This document shows, in pieces, positions 50,429-59,154 of a stretch of 61,985 nucleotides of DNA. The stretch lies in NCBI GenBank assembly GCA_017449675.1, contig JAFTFG010000013.1, forward strand, positions 1 to 61,985, read 5' to 3'. The DNA comes from Prevotella sp. (lineage in GTDB: Bacteria > Bacteroidota > Bacteroidia > Bacteroidales > Bacteroidaceae). The notes under the pieces were generated by a model. That model was given only the letters and a program-made list of their open reading frames with translations. It was not told the DNA's origin and made no database searches. How positions within the stretch are numbered: position 1 is the stretch's first letter; every line of letters begins with the position of its first letter. The translations under genes were made by a program, and so were the position numbers.

Positions 50429-50545
50429 GGTGCCGCCTCCGTGCCACGAAGCCCGTACCTCCGAGGGCAGGATGTGCCACCTCCGAGGGTCGAAGGTACG
50501 GCCTCCGCAGGGAGGATGTAGGGGCTCCTTCCGTGAGGAGGCTCC
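50429..50545. repeat. GC-rich repeated patch in an AT-rich gap
   Basis: About 115 nt with several imperfect copies of CCTCCGAGGG and GGATGT units (e.g. GTACCTCCGAGGGCAGGATG, GTGCCACCTCCGAGGG, CCTCCGCAGGGAGGATGT). The rest of the gap 50372-50732 shows nothing else. A 135-codon minus-strand frame across it has no protein-like features and is probably spurious. Confidence 0.5.
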
Positions 50546-50732
50546 TCAACGGGAAATAGCAGCCTTATGACAACCTATTTCTTGGAAATTTATAGTAAGG
50601 ATTTATTCTTATTCGTTCGGCCTATGCCGTCTGTTCATTTTCTAAAGTGGAGATGCGGAAACCTTTCCAGAATTTTTCAGTTAGTATCATTATCGCTGCT
50701 ATAGTAAGATCTTTTTTCTTCATGCAACATTG

Positions 50733-50876
50733 CTATAGTTTATCTATCCATTCAGGCTTCAACCACCAAACCAATGCAAATATTACAATATCTGCTGCAA
50801 TAATTGCAAATATCCAAGGACCAACCCAAAGGATAACCAACAATACTATCCAAACCCACTTTGCTAACTCATTCAT
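50733..50876 (-). CDS. Small membrane protein, 47 residues
   Basis: The product is MNELAKWVWIVLLVILWVGP, then WIFAIIAADIVIFALVWWLK and PEWIDKL. Nearly all of residues 7-39 is hydrophobic, enough for one long or two short membrane helices, with Trp/Lys at the ends. It has a TACCTTTG box (50916-50923) at 39 nt upstream. It lies downstream of the defence-like cassette but seems to be transcribed on its own. Function unknown. Confidence 0.6.
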   Translation of the reverse strand: MNELAKWVWIVLLVILWVGPWIFAIIAADIVIFALVWWLKPEWIDKL

Positions 50877-50915
50877 AAGCAATAAATAAAAAGTTAAACA
50901 TCATCCTATCGCTTG

Positions 50916-50923
50916 CAAAGGTA
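50916..50923 (-). promoter_or_regulatory. -7 box for the small membrane protein
   Basis: TACCTTTG on the minus strand. The left 17-bp direct repeat lies 12 nt upstream, in the position of the -33 element. Confidence 0.5.
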
Positions 50924-50934
50924 ATAGCTAACTG

Positions 50935-50951
50935 TGCAGGTTTTCTTCATA
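50935..50951. repeat. 17-bp direct repeat, left copy
   Basis: TGCAGGTTTTCTTCATA, identical to 54720-54736. The two copies enclose the receiver gene, the methylase-kinase gene and their promoter. Confidence 0.9.
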
Positions 50952-50959
50952 GTTGGAAG

Positions 50960-51886
50960 TTATCTAGCACTTCGAATTCTTTTTTCTCTTTTATCTTTAG
51001 TCTCCTGCTGATATTGCAGAACTTTTTTCTTTAACTCCTCTACTTCATACATCTGTAATGAAGGACACCAGTGTAAGATGTTGAGTAGATTTAGTATCAG
51101 ACTTTTATTTAGGTATGGGGCATCACCACTAACAATGTTTGCAGCAATTTCATCGGCATGAGAGCCATTGTTACAGACCTCTACGCAGAAGTGCATCGAA
51201 CGAGCTACATGAATCGGAACAAGTTGAGGTATTTCACCTAATGACGAACTACATTTTGCAATATTTGTTCCCGTAAATGCTATAGGGAGTAATCCTCGTC
51301 CATCAAAGTAACGCATCACCCATTCTATGATCTGGCGAACTCTATTTGGTATAGAAGGGTCTGTGTCGAATTCTTCTTGTTCTTGTCTGAGAAGAAGTTC
51401 TACTAAGTCTGAGTTCTTATAAAAGTTACACACAGATATGTATTCTTGACGGATTCTATATGAGTCATTATCTTGAACTGCTTTTTTGATATTTTCAAAT
51501 AACTCATATCGTTGTCTTGGCTTCTCATAATAAAGCCTATCATCGTACGAGCGTTCTTTTATCATATATTCTAAATGTTCAACGCCCTCGTAATCTCCCC
51601 CAGTATAAACAAACCAAGGAATATTTGTACGTAATTGTAGTAACTCTCCAATTGCATTTTGCAATGCTTTGAGAGATGGTTGTTCCTGCTGATCATCTGT
51701 TATCTTACAATTGGCGTCAAGAATAATGGCATCCCATGCCTTAGACTTGTCTTTTAGAGAACCCATGCCACTATTCACACATTTTACAGGAGTTATTTCT
51801 AGACCATTTTCATAAGCCTCATTCATGAAGTCCTCTTTGGGTTGGTCATCTACCCACAACACATTCAGTCTCACAATATCTTCCAT
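50960..51886 (-). CDS. Receiver-domain protein with unknown helical output domain
   Basis: The 308-residue protein begins with a REC domain (about 5-135): NVLWVDDQP (acidic Asp13/Asp14), IILDAN with phosphoacceptor Asp57, FVYTGG (Thr) and YYEKPRQR (Lys). All key residues are present. Residues 150-300 are helical and match no DNA-binding family known to me; the stretch ARSMHFCVEVCNNGSHADE loosely recalls the GN.xAH motif of HEPN-type domains. Its start overlaps the end of the methylase-kinase gene by one base, so this is the natural phosphotransfer partner. The output function is unknown. Confidence 0.82.
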   Translation of the reverse strand: MEDIVRLNVLWVDDQPKEDFMNEAYENGLEITPVKCVNSGMGSLKDKSKAWDAIILDANCKITDDQQEQPSLKALQNAIGELLQLRTNIPWFVYTGGDYEGVEHLEYMIKERSYDDRLYYEKPRQRYELFENIKKAVQDNDSYRIRQEYISVCNFYKNSDLVELLLRQEQEEFDTDPSIPNRVRQIIEWVMRYFDGRGLLPIAFTGTNIAKCSSSLGEIPQLVPIHVARSMHFCVEVCNNGSHADEIAANIVSGDAPYLNKSLILNLLNILHWCPSLQMYEVEELKKKVLQYQQETKDKREKRIRSAR

Positions 51887-54657
51887 TAGTCATTATCAAT
51901 TAAAGGTAAGACAATCTCATATTCAGTACAGAATCCTACAGGGTCTTTAAGATATTCATTCAACTTTATAGTTCCTCCATAATGTTCTACTATATCTTTC
52001 AGTTGCCAAGTGCCAATACCTGTACCAGAGCCATAACCCCAATCAAAGAATCGTTTTCTATCAACACTTGGGTGGATAGGAGTGCCATTATTAGAAATAT
52101 TAATTATTACAGCCTGATGGTTGTCAACATATCCATCTGACACCTCAATACGAATCACATAATCGCGCCTGACATTTTCTGTAAATCCCCATTTTGCAGC
52201 ATTAGCGATAATGTTGTCAAAAACAGTAGCCAAATCATTTTTGTTCACTTTAACAAAACGATCATTATTCAGATCGACCTCTCCTTCTTCGTAAATTTCT
52301 ATGTCTCTGTTGATATATACTTGAAACTGATATTTATCTGACACATGCTGCTTGGGAATCTCATTTACGTAATCATCAATGGAAATTTGTTCTGTTTGTT
52401 CCCAGTGGTCTTTTTCCACAAGATTAGTAATTAGATCCTCCACCTTTTCTTCAATAACACGTAATTTATTGAAATAACTATCAACGGTCTCACCTGTTCT
52501 TGATGCCACAACATCACTATCATGCAATACCCCCCCATTCTCCACTCTTCTTCTGTCTAACAAAGCAAGGGCTGGCCCAAATTCATTCATAACCTGCTGG
52601 ATACGGTGCTTGCGCTGACGGAGCATCTTAATATATTCATCATGGCGTTTGTCTCTCAATTCTGCAAGATCTACACCCATCTTTTCCAGATATGTAGTCT
52701 TCTGGTTTTCAGCAATACCTTTCTCTTTCTGAAGGAAATCTTTTCCATCAGGCACAAGAATTTGAAGAGAGAGGATGTCATACTGCTTAATTCTGTGTAG
52801 CGTAGAGCCCATTGCTTTGATACGCAGTTGCTCCTTGATATAGTCTTTTGAGAGTTCTCCAATAAGGTACTCTGCATTTACCTTCTTATCATTCAAATAA
52901 AAAGCCAACACGTTTGGGGAGATATAAGCGTCTTTGCCTTCTTTTGGAACAAACAAAGACGGTCTGAGTTCATTGATTGCAGATACGAGCAATGATTTCT
53001 TCTCCAAACGCTTATAATTTGAGTTCACGGTCTTGCTTCCCAATGAAGCATAGTCAATATACGGCAATTGATAATCTTTCACAAGGTCACTACTGGCAAT
53101 ATATTTTCCTTCTATCTCAAAACCAATGTTCATAGGTTCCCTTAGAGATATTAATTTATCCAGTCTTTCCAATTTGTATCCTTCAGGAATGGTGATATAA
53201 CTGGAGAAATAATTAGAAGGCGAAAGGTCATAATCATTTTCGCCGATATTACCATAAGTCTCAAAACATATACATGTATTGAATATAGTAGGAGTTAACT
53301 CACTGCATTCACCCAACTCTCCGAACGTGAATTCGTTATCTCCTTTTGGGTAATCATTGTGTTCTATAAGATTGGATATTGCAGCGACATTGAGCAAACT
53401 CCTCCCTATAACCATTTTAGTTGCATCAACAAACTTAACACGATTATTCTTTGAACCTTTTTCAACAAAGATAATAGCAGTACTAATTCGTGTAGTAGGG
53501 AAGATGTTTTCTGGTAGATAGACAATGTGCGATATCAAATGTTTGCAAACCAAATCCTTTCTTAAATCAAATGTATCCCTTCTTTTAAAGAACGACGTGG
53601 GTACAACTACTGCCATCATTCCATCGTCTGCTAACATCTTTACACCTCTACGCAATACGAAATGATCTGTATATTCTTTCTCCCCCTTTTCGTTGACAAT
53701 TTGAAGGTTGAAAGAAGGCGTACATAAAATATTGTTAACTGAACCATCAAACTCTTTGGTTGAATCACCAAGGATATAGTTGGGGCTATCCATGTGGTAA
53801 AACATGAGCCTTAATTTGCCAATAGCCCACGTGAGTTCATCTATCTCCTCCCCATAATAATATTCACCAAGTGAGTTCTCTGCATTAAAATAACTGTCAT
53901 TGTTGTAAAAATCGCACCATTCTTCCCCAACATCTTTTCTGAGACCATGGGCCATTTCAACATGATACGATGCTATACCAGCAAAAGGATTATATACAGA
54001 ACCGCCTTCATATTGACTTAGAATTATCCTTGTCAATTCTGTAGGCTGCATATAAAAGTTATTTGAAAACCTTTGTTGTCTATCAATAAAAGAATCAAAT
54101 AGTCTCGTATAATGGAATCCTGTTCTATAATCATTTTCACTTATAGCAGGGAATGCATTCAGCAACATTTCACATAACAGCCAAAATGCAGCAGGCTCAT
54201 CTGGCTGTGAACTATTAGCGTAAAGGATTTCTTTTACCTTATCAAAATCTTTGTTATTGACACACTCAAATACCATGGCATAAGGTAAAGATGGATTGTC
54301 AATGGTCCTTTTAACCATTTGAGCACAAGGCAACCAACAATCGCTATCGTATTTTTCAAGCCATGCTTTATTTGAAAAATCTATGCCCAAAATTGGTGCG
54401 ATTAAATCTATGATGGTTTTAGACTCTTTTACGGCTTGAACTGTAATCCCGAAAAAATCAACAATCTCTTCTGCTGTAATTCGAAACAAAACACGTGAAT
54501 CATTCTCGTCCACATCACTCTCGACCTTGAGCAATCCCTCCCTTGACAGATACATGATTAGCAAGGGCAAATATGTATTAGGGAATAATTTCATGAATGA
54601 ATCCAAAGAATTCTCAAAATTCTTCATGTCAATTCTCAGGTCAGCAAACTTCAACAT
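51886..54657 (-). CDS. Fusion of degenerate type I methylase, recognition-like domain and histidine kinase
   Basis: From ATG 54657 (a TTG at 54663 is also possible) the protein has 923 residues. About 180-460 follows HsdM-type N6-adenine methylases, but motif I reads YNPFAGIASYH (Asn223) and the catalytic NPPF motif reads CTPSF (312-316), so it is probably inactive. About 470-650 resembles an HsdS recognition domain (YISPNVLAFYLNDKK, IKAMGSTLHRIKQYDILSLQ). A helix with RQRKHRIQQVMNEFGPAL (His684) looks like a kinase dimerisation helix, and 740-923 is a HATPase domain (FDNIIANAAKWGF, Asn819; GSGTGIGTWQLKDIVEHYGG). AT-rich compared with flanks. Likely a sensor that uses a methylase scaffold to recognise DNA or SAM. 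Confidence 0.85.
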   Translation of the reverse strand: MLKFADLRIDMKNFENSLDSFMKLFPNTYLPLLIMYLSREGLLKVESDVDENDSRVLFRITAEEIVDFFGITVQAVKESKTIIDLIAPILGIDFSNKAWLEKYDSDCWLPCAQMVKRTIDNPSLPYAMVFECVNNKDFDKVKEILYANSSQPDEPAAFWLLCEMLLNAFPAISENDYRTGFHYTRLFDSFIDRQQRFSNNFYMQPTELTRIILSQYEGGSVYNPFAGIASYHVEMAHGLRKDVGEEWCDFYNNDSYFNAENSLGEYYYGEEIDELTWAIGKLRLMFYHMDSPNYILGDSTKEFDGSVNNILCTPSFNLQIVNEKGEKEYTDHFVLRRGVKMLADDGMMAVVVPTSFFKRRDTFDLRKDLVCKHLISHIVYLPENIFPTTRISTAIIFVEKGSKNNRVKFVDATKMVIGRSLLNVAAISNLIEHNDYPKGDNEFTFGELGECSELTPTIFNTCICFETYGNIGENDYDLSPSNYFSSYITIPEGYKLERLDKLISLREPMNIGFEIEGKYIASSDLVKDYQLPYIDYASLGSKTVNSNYKRLEKKSLLVSAINELRPSLFVPKEGKDAYISPNVLAFYLNDKKVNAEYLIGELSKDYIKEQLRIKAMGSTLHRIKQYDILSLQILVPDGKDFLQKEKGIAENQKTTYLEKMGVDLAELRDKRHDEYIKMLRQRKHRIQQVMNEFGPALALLDRRRVENGGVLHDSDVVASRTGETVDSYFNKLRVIEEKVEDLITNLVEKDHWEQTEQISIDDYVNEIPKQHVSDKYQFQVYINRDIEIYEEGEVDLNNDRFVKVNKNDLATVFDNIIANAAKWGFTENVRRDYVIRIEVSDGYVDNHQAVIINISNNGTPIHPSVDRKRFFDWGYGSGTGIGTWQLKDIVEHYGGTIKLNEYLKDPVGFCTEYEIVLPLIDND

Positions 54658-54700
54658 GCGCAAAACAAATTAAAAATCCAACATCAATTTCTTCTGGCTG

Positions 54701-54708
54701 CAAAATTA
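54701..54708 (-). promoter_or_regulatory. -7 box for the methylase-kinase and receiver genes
   Basis: TAATTTTG on the minus strand, 43 nt upstream of the ATG. It lies inside the repeat-flanked segment, so the module carries its own promoter. Confidence 0.55.
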
Positions 54709-54719
54709 CGTTCTAATTA

Positions 54720-54736
54720 TGCAGGTTTTCTTCATA
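54720..54736. repeat. 17-bp direct repeat, right copy
   Basis: TGCAGGTTTTCTTCATA, overlapping the stop codon of the nuclease gene. Same orientation as the left copy at 50935-50951. Confidence 0.9.
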
Positions 54737-55982
54737 ACTCAGGAATAATGTCATTATCTCCTTCTGGCGTACCTTTTTCCATGAGTCGTTTGGTCTCACG
54801 AAGTTCTTGCTGCAGTAGGCGCATGCGTTCCCGTAGTTGTTCCTGAGTAGGCAGAGCGTCCTTAATGCGAAGATTGTCATAGGTTGCAACGCCCATAGGA
54901 GTTTCAATACCACGAAATGACCATTGTACTTCCGTTTTGTTGAGGTCTGAACATATCAGCAGACCAATGGTAGGATTGTCATCGGGTGCTTTCACCAATT
55001 CGTCAACGGCATTAACGTAGAAGTTCAGTTTACCTGCGTACTCTGGTTCAAAGGGCTTGGCTTTCAGTTCGCATACAAGGTAGCAGCGCAGACGAATGTG
55101 ATAGAACAGAAGATCAATCTTGCGAGTACGCCCACCAACAATGATCTGCCGCTGCCTGCCCATAAAACCGAAACCTGTTCCCATCTCCAAGAGCATGGCA
55201 GTAATGTTCTTTGCCAAGGCTTCTTCCAATTCGTCTTCATCGTAGATATCATGACCGACTGTAGCAAAGCCAAAGTCGTAGTTCTCTTTCAGGACTTCCT
55301 GCACAAGTTTACTCTGAAGGGCAGGTAGATGGTCGGAGAAGTTGTTAACGATCTTTCCTTGGTGATCATAGAGGTTGGCTTTGATGCAGTTAGTAAGCGC
55401 ACTGCGGCTCAATCCTTGTTCTATTGTCTTCCCTATGTAGAATAATGCTTCGTCAATTGTTTCGCATTTGGATATGATTGCAATGTGATGCCCCCATGGA
55501 ATCAGTGCAAAGGGGAGAGGAAATTCAGCACCAACTTGTTGCAGTTTTGCGTTCTCCATTTCTCCAACAACCTGTTGGAGTTTTGTATGCATCTGATTAT
55601 CAAGAGAATATAATTCTCTAACAGATTGTTGGAGTTTTTGCTGAGAGCATGAATCGGTATAGAAGAGATACCACTTTTTCATAAACCAAAGATTACTGGT
55701 GGAAAAGCCTTTTTCATTTGGGAACTCCTTTTGCAGGTCAAGGCTCACTTGCTCCACCACACCAGCACCCCAACGCTCTTCTGCTTTTTTCTTCACAAGG
55801 TCACGTCCCAGTTGCCAGTTGAATAGCAACTTTTCCGCATTTACTTTGACAGCAGCCTTTACCTGAGCAGAGCGATAACGGTGTTTAATATCCGCTATCC
55901 ATTTGGCATAGTCATCATCCAAATGAATATCATGCGAGGTTACCATACGTGGCTTTCCTATATCGTATCCCTCTTTTTTCAT
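54732..55982 (-). CDS. DUF1016 (YhcG) PD-(D/E)XK nuclease family protein
   Basis: The 416-residue protein has the DUF1016 N-terminal domain (YAKWIADIKHRYRSAQVKAA, NWQLGRDLVKKKAEERWGAG) and the C-terminal nuclease domain with Asp290 (RKIDLLFYH) and Glu305-x-Lys307 (VCELKAKPFEP). Between them, residues 120-160 contain three Gln-Gln-Val/Ser repeats (KLQQSVREL, KLQQVVGEM, KLQQVGAEF). DUF1016 proteins are often near restriction-modification and defence genes. Start overlaps the WYL gene stop (ATGA), so they are coupled. Confidence 0.9.
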   Translation of the reverse strand: MKKEGYDIGKPRMVTSHDIHLDDDYAKWIADIKHRYRSAQVKAAVKVNAEKLLFNWQLGRDLVKKKAEERWGAGVVEQVSLDLQKEFPNEKGFSTSNLWFMKKWYLFYTDSCSQQKLQQSVRELYSLDNQMHTKLQQVVGEMENAKLQQVGAEFPLPFALIPWGHHIAIISKCETIDEALFYIGKTIEQGLSRSALTNCIKANLYDHQGKIVNNFSDHLPALQSKLVQEVLKENYDFGFATVGHDIYDEDELEEALAKNITAMLLEMGTGFGFMGRQRQIIVGGRTRKIDLLFYHIRLRCYLVCELKAKPFEPEYAGKLNFYVNAVDELVKAPDDNPTIGLLICSDLNKTEVQWSFRGIETPMGVATYDNLRIKDALPTQEQLRERMRLLQQELRETKRLMEKGTPEGDNDIIPEL

Positions 55983-56974
55983 ATCCTGTTGTATTGCTGA
56001 TTCATTGATAGAATTTCTTCCGCTATTCTCATTCTGAAGCCTTCGGGAGAGAGCACTTCCATATCATTACCAAAAGAAAGCACAAGGGCTTCAAGTTCTT
56101 TGTTGATCTTCACGTTGATAGAGATTACCGAAAAGTAATCGTTCTCTTCCATGATATGCTGAGAAAGGTGTAGCGGTTTAGTACGGATATACTCAAACCG
56201 GGGCTTACTGATGCGAAGAACGATGTCTTCCGAATTACTTTCTGGTACTGTCACGCCAACCACATCATCAAAATATTCTGAGAAATCAACGCCTGACTCT
56301 CTATAGGGAATTGCGACTTCTTCGAAATTGTCAATCCTGTCAAGTGCATAGTGGGCATAGTTCTGGTACCCTTTTCTCTGTGCAATAAGATACCAGCGAT
56401 CATTGTATTGTTTCAGGTGATAGGGAAAGATAGTGACAGCCTGAGTATCTTTGCCATAAGGGGTGTAGTGAAGTTTTAGAACTCGCTTGGTGATGATAGC
56501 ACGAAGCAGGTCGGAGAAGTGTGACAATCCCTTCAAATCGGGATTGAACTGGAATGAGACGACGGGTGAGGGGTCTTCATCGAGATATCCTCCTTCAATC
56601 TGCATGAGTAAGGAGCGTGCCCAGTCATAAAGGGGTTCACCTTCAAACTCCTTCAATACATAGATGGCATCTTCTATCTTATCGCGCTCTTCATCATTCA
56701 TGCGAAACAAGGGAATACTATAGTCTATGTCGCAGTAGCGATACAGACGTTGGCGTCCTCGTTTCATGGTCTTATCCAGTCGAATGCCGTATTCTGTCTC
56801 TAAGTTCGTAATGTCGTTCTGAATAGTTCGTTTGGATACAGGGGTACTGTCAGCCTTCACCAATGCCACATTGCACACATTGACGAGATCGTCGATAGTG
56901 AATTCCTTATATCTGTTCCTGAAACATTTGTTCAGAACTTGATATCTGAGCAGTACTTGTCTATCTACAGGCAT
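55979..56974 (-). CDS. WYL domain transcriptional regulator
   Basis: The 331-residue protein has an N-terminal winged helix (about 1-70; VSKRTIQNDITNLETEYGIR), a WYL domain with RWYLIAQRKGYQNYAHYALD near 195, and a C-terminal WCX-type segment. WYL regulators such as BrxR and CapW control phage defence loci and respond to nucleotide ligands. It is first in the operon with the DUF1016 nuclease and has a TATCTTTG box at 57003-57010, 28 nt upstream. Confidence 0.92.
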   Translation of the reverse strand: MPVDRQVLLRYQVLNKCFRNRYKEFTIDDLVNVCNVALVKADSTPVSKRTIQNDITNLETEYGIRLDKTMKRGRQRLYRYCDIDYSIPLFRMNDEERDKIEDAIYVLKEFEGEPLYDWARSLLMQIEGGYLDEDPSPVVSFQFNPDLKGLSHFSDLLRAIITKRVLKLHYTPYGKDTQAVTIFPYHLKQYNDRWYLIAQRKGYQNYAHYALDRIDNFEEVAIPYRESGVDFSEYFDDVVGVTVPESNSEDIVLRISKPRFEYIRTKPLHLSQHIMEENDYFSVISINVKINKELEALVLSFGNDMEVLSPEGFRMRIAEEILSMNQQYNRI

Positions 56975-57002
56975 TAATCTTTCCCATTTTAGTTAGTAAC
57001 CG

Positions 57003-57010
57003 CAAAGATA
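57003..57010 (-). promoter_or_regulatory. -7 box of the WYL-nuclease operon
   Basis: TATCTTTG on the minus strand. The remaining gap up to 57216 contains only an unassigned plus-strand TAACTTTG box at 57166. Confidence 0.5.
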
Positions 57011-57216
57011 GGAATAAATTCTGGATCGACAAAGAAAAAGGGGAAAAAATAATTTATCGTAAACGAGTTCGATGAAACTCAAAGGTTTACCCTAAATCGG
57101 CTCAAAATAGGTGATATTCATGTGTAATTTTAACTCATAATGAGTCGATAATTGGAAAAAATCACTAACTTTGGACCGATTTAGAGTCTTTAGAGATGGA
57201 TATGTCAAGAGAGATT

Positions 57217-59118
57217 TTATTTCACAATCGCACTCCAGCCACCGCCTGGGGCGAGGTGGATCTGCAGTGTATCCCCTTTCTTGACTGTTTGCGTGGTCTT
57301 GGTGTAGTCGTTGGCATCACGGTCGGCATTCACGCCATCGGCGAATATCTCGGCACGATGGTTGCCGTCGCTAAGCATGCCGAGTGATATCGTCAGGTCG
57401 CGAGCCGTCCAGTTGGTCATGGCGGCGACATACCATGTCGTGTCTTTACGCTTGGCGATGACGGCATATTCGCCTAACTGTCCGTCCACGGCAACAACCT
57501 CGTCGAATGTGGTGGGAATCTGGGCAATATGGTCGGTGGTTGCCTGCTCGCGCTCATATTTGGTAGGAGCGTCGGCAAGCATCTGCAAAGGAGCCTCGAA
57601 GATGGTGTACATCGCTACCTGATGGGCACGGGTGCCCTGACTCATGGGGTGGTCGTTGTTGCCGAAGAACTCGGTACGGGTGGCGTTGGTCATACTGCCC
57701 GGGGTATAGTCGAGCGGTCCGACGAGTTGGCGCAGATAGGGGATGCTGACATCATAGCGGGGTTGGTCGTGCAGGGGTCCGTCACCCACACGAGGTTCCC
57801 ATTTCGAGTTCTCCAGTCCCTTCACACCCTCAAAGTTCACGATATTGGGATAGGCGACCTGAATACCTGTGGGGCGATAGCCGTGATAGTCGAGCAACAG
57901 ATGGTTGAGTGCGGCACAGTCGGCAATCTGCCATGCGGAGCGCATCACTGCCTGGTCGTCACGGTCGAAGAAGTCGACCTTAAAGCCCTTCACACCTAAT
58001 GAGGCGTAGTATTTGAAATCGTCCTCCGTATTGTTGATGCAGTTGCGCCATGAGGTCCACAGGATGATACCCACGCCTTTCTTCTCCGCATAAGGCAGCA
58101 GACTGAGCAGGTCGATGTCGGGGTTCAACTCCGAGCGCAGGCTCTCGTCCGTGCTCCATCCCTCGTCGATGATGATATACTCCAGATGGTTCTTTGCCGC
58201 AAAGTCGATGTAATAGCGATAGGTGTCGGTATTCATCCCTGCACGGAAGGGGACACCCGTCAGCATCGTGGCGTTCCACCAGTCCCAAGCGACCTTGCCG
58301 GGGCGAATCCATGACGTGTCAGTTATCTGGCACTGCGGTCCGAACCGCTGGGGCAGGTTTGCCGTCAGCAACTGCCTGTCCTGTTCTGTTACCAAGACGA
58401 TGCGCCAAGGTAAGGCACCCTTCACCTCTTTGGCGATATAGTCGGCACGTTTGGTGGGAACGAGGTTCAGGCGGGCATGTCCGCCAATGACCTCCTGAGT
58501 GGGATAGGGGGCAAAGGCAGCCTTCATGCCATGACTGCCGTTCCTCAACAAGAACATGCCAGGATAGTCGACTGCTCCCATGTCGGCGATGACGGCAAGT
58601 TTCCCCTCTGGCAAACGCACGGCAAGAGGATTGATGGCAAGAGAGTCGGTGAACATCCTCGACAAGGGCTGCTCATCGTAATACGACTCAAAACTGTAGC
58701 AGTAACGCTCCCCGCCACGATTGTCGTTGACATAGGGGATAAAGGCATTGTAGTCGCCAGCGAAATTGAACTCCGCCGTCTCTTGACTCACAGTGATGGG
58801 CTTCTTGCCCAGTATGTGGATGCGATAGGCGGCAGCGTCGTTGTCGGCACGGAACTCCACTTGGTATTGCTTGTTGCTGAAGACGGCGGTGTTCTTTGTC
58901 ATCTTGCCGCTCATCTTCTGGAAGGCACCGTTCAGCCCAATCTCCGAGGGTGTCAAGACATAGGTCTTCCCGTGCTGCACCTCCCATGTCAGTCGGGAGA
59001 GGTCGGCATGAATGGTTATCACGAGTTTACCGTCAGGCGAGATAAGGGTATAGTCTTTGGCTGTCGCCCCCATGGTGAGTGCAAGAAAAAGGGTCAGTAG
59101 TAATGCTTTGACTTTCAT
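57217..59118 (-). CDS. GH97 family glycoside hydrolase
   Basis: The 633-residue protein has a signal peptide (MKVKALLLTLFLALTMGATA) and the GH97 N-terminal beta-sandwich (LISPDGKLVITIHADLSRLT), a barrel with IIDEGWS and VKGFKVDFFDRDDQAVMRS (Asp382) and YPNIVNFEGVKGLENSKWEP (Glu430), and the C-terminal domain. GH97 enzymes hydrolyse alpha-glucosides (SusB) or alpha-galactosides; the Asp in KVDF suits the retaining subgroup, but I cannot decide. Monocistronic; distant from the fructan locus. Located in the periplasm. Confidence 0.9.
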   Translation of the reverse strand: MKVKALLLTLFLALTMGATAKDYTLISPDGKLVITIHADLSRLTWEVQHGKTYVLTPSEIGLNGAFQKMSGKMTKNTAVFSNKQYQVEFRADNDAAAYRIHILGKKPITVSQETAEFNFAGDYNAFIPYVNDNRGGERYCYSFESYYDEQPLSRMFTDSLAINPLAVRLPEGKLAVIADMGAVDYPGMFLLRNGSHGMKAAFAPYPTQEVIGGHARLNLVPTKRADYIAKEVKGALPWRIVLVTEQDRQLLTANLPQRFGPQCQITDTSWIRPGKVAWDWWNATMLTGVPFRAGMNTDTYRYYIDFAAKNHLEYIIIDEGWSTDESLRSELNPDIDLLSLLPYAEKKGVGIILWTSWRNCINNTEDDFKYYASLGVKGFKVDFFDRDDQAVMRSAWQIADCAALNHLLLDYHGYRPTGIQVAYPNIVNFEGVKGLENSKWEPRVGDGPLHDQPRYDVSIPYLRQLVGPLDYTPGSMTNATRTEFFGNNDHPMSQGTRAHQVAMYTIFEAPLQMLADAPTKYEREQATTDHIAQIPTTFDEVVAVDGQLGEYAVIAKRKDTTWYVAAMTNWTARDLTISLGMLSDGNHRAEIFADGVNADRDANDYTKTTQTVKKGDTLQIHLAPGGGWSAIVK

Positions 59119-59154
59119 ATTTAATGTTTAATCTTTAATGTTTCTGTTTCATCT

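Noticed and set aside
50142-50549. 135-residue minus-strand frame
   Set aside because: Lies over the GC-rich repeats and the antitoxin promoter in a different frame from the antitoxin.
51886-54657. Ordinary type I restriction-modification system
   Set aside because: No HsdR helicase gene is adjacent, the methylase motifs are altered, and a kinase domain replaces the rest.
49546-57010. Integrative element with integrase at tRNA-Thr
   Set aside because: No integrase, relaxase or repeated tRNA 3' end was found in the window.
57196-57387. 63-residue plus-strand frame after a TAACTTTG box
   Set aside because: Mostly antisense to GH97 after seven codons.
57217-59118. GH97 as part of a starch utilisation locus with the neopullulanase remnant
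   Set aside because: The two are more than 50 kb apart and no SusC/SusD pair lies next to GH97.
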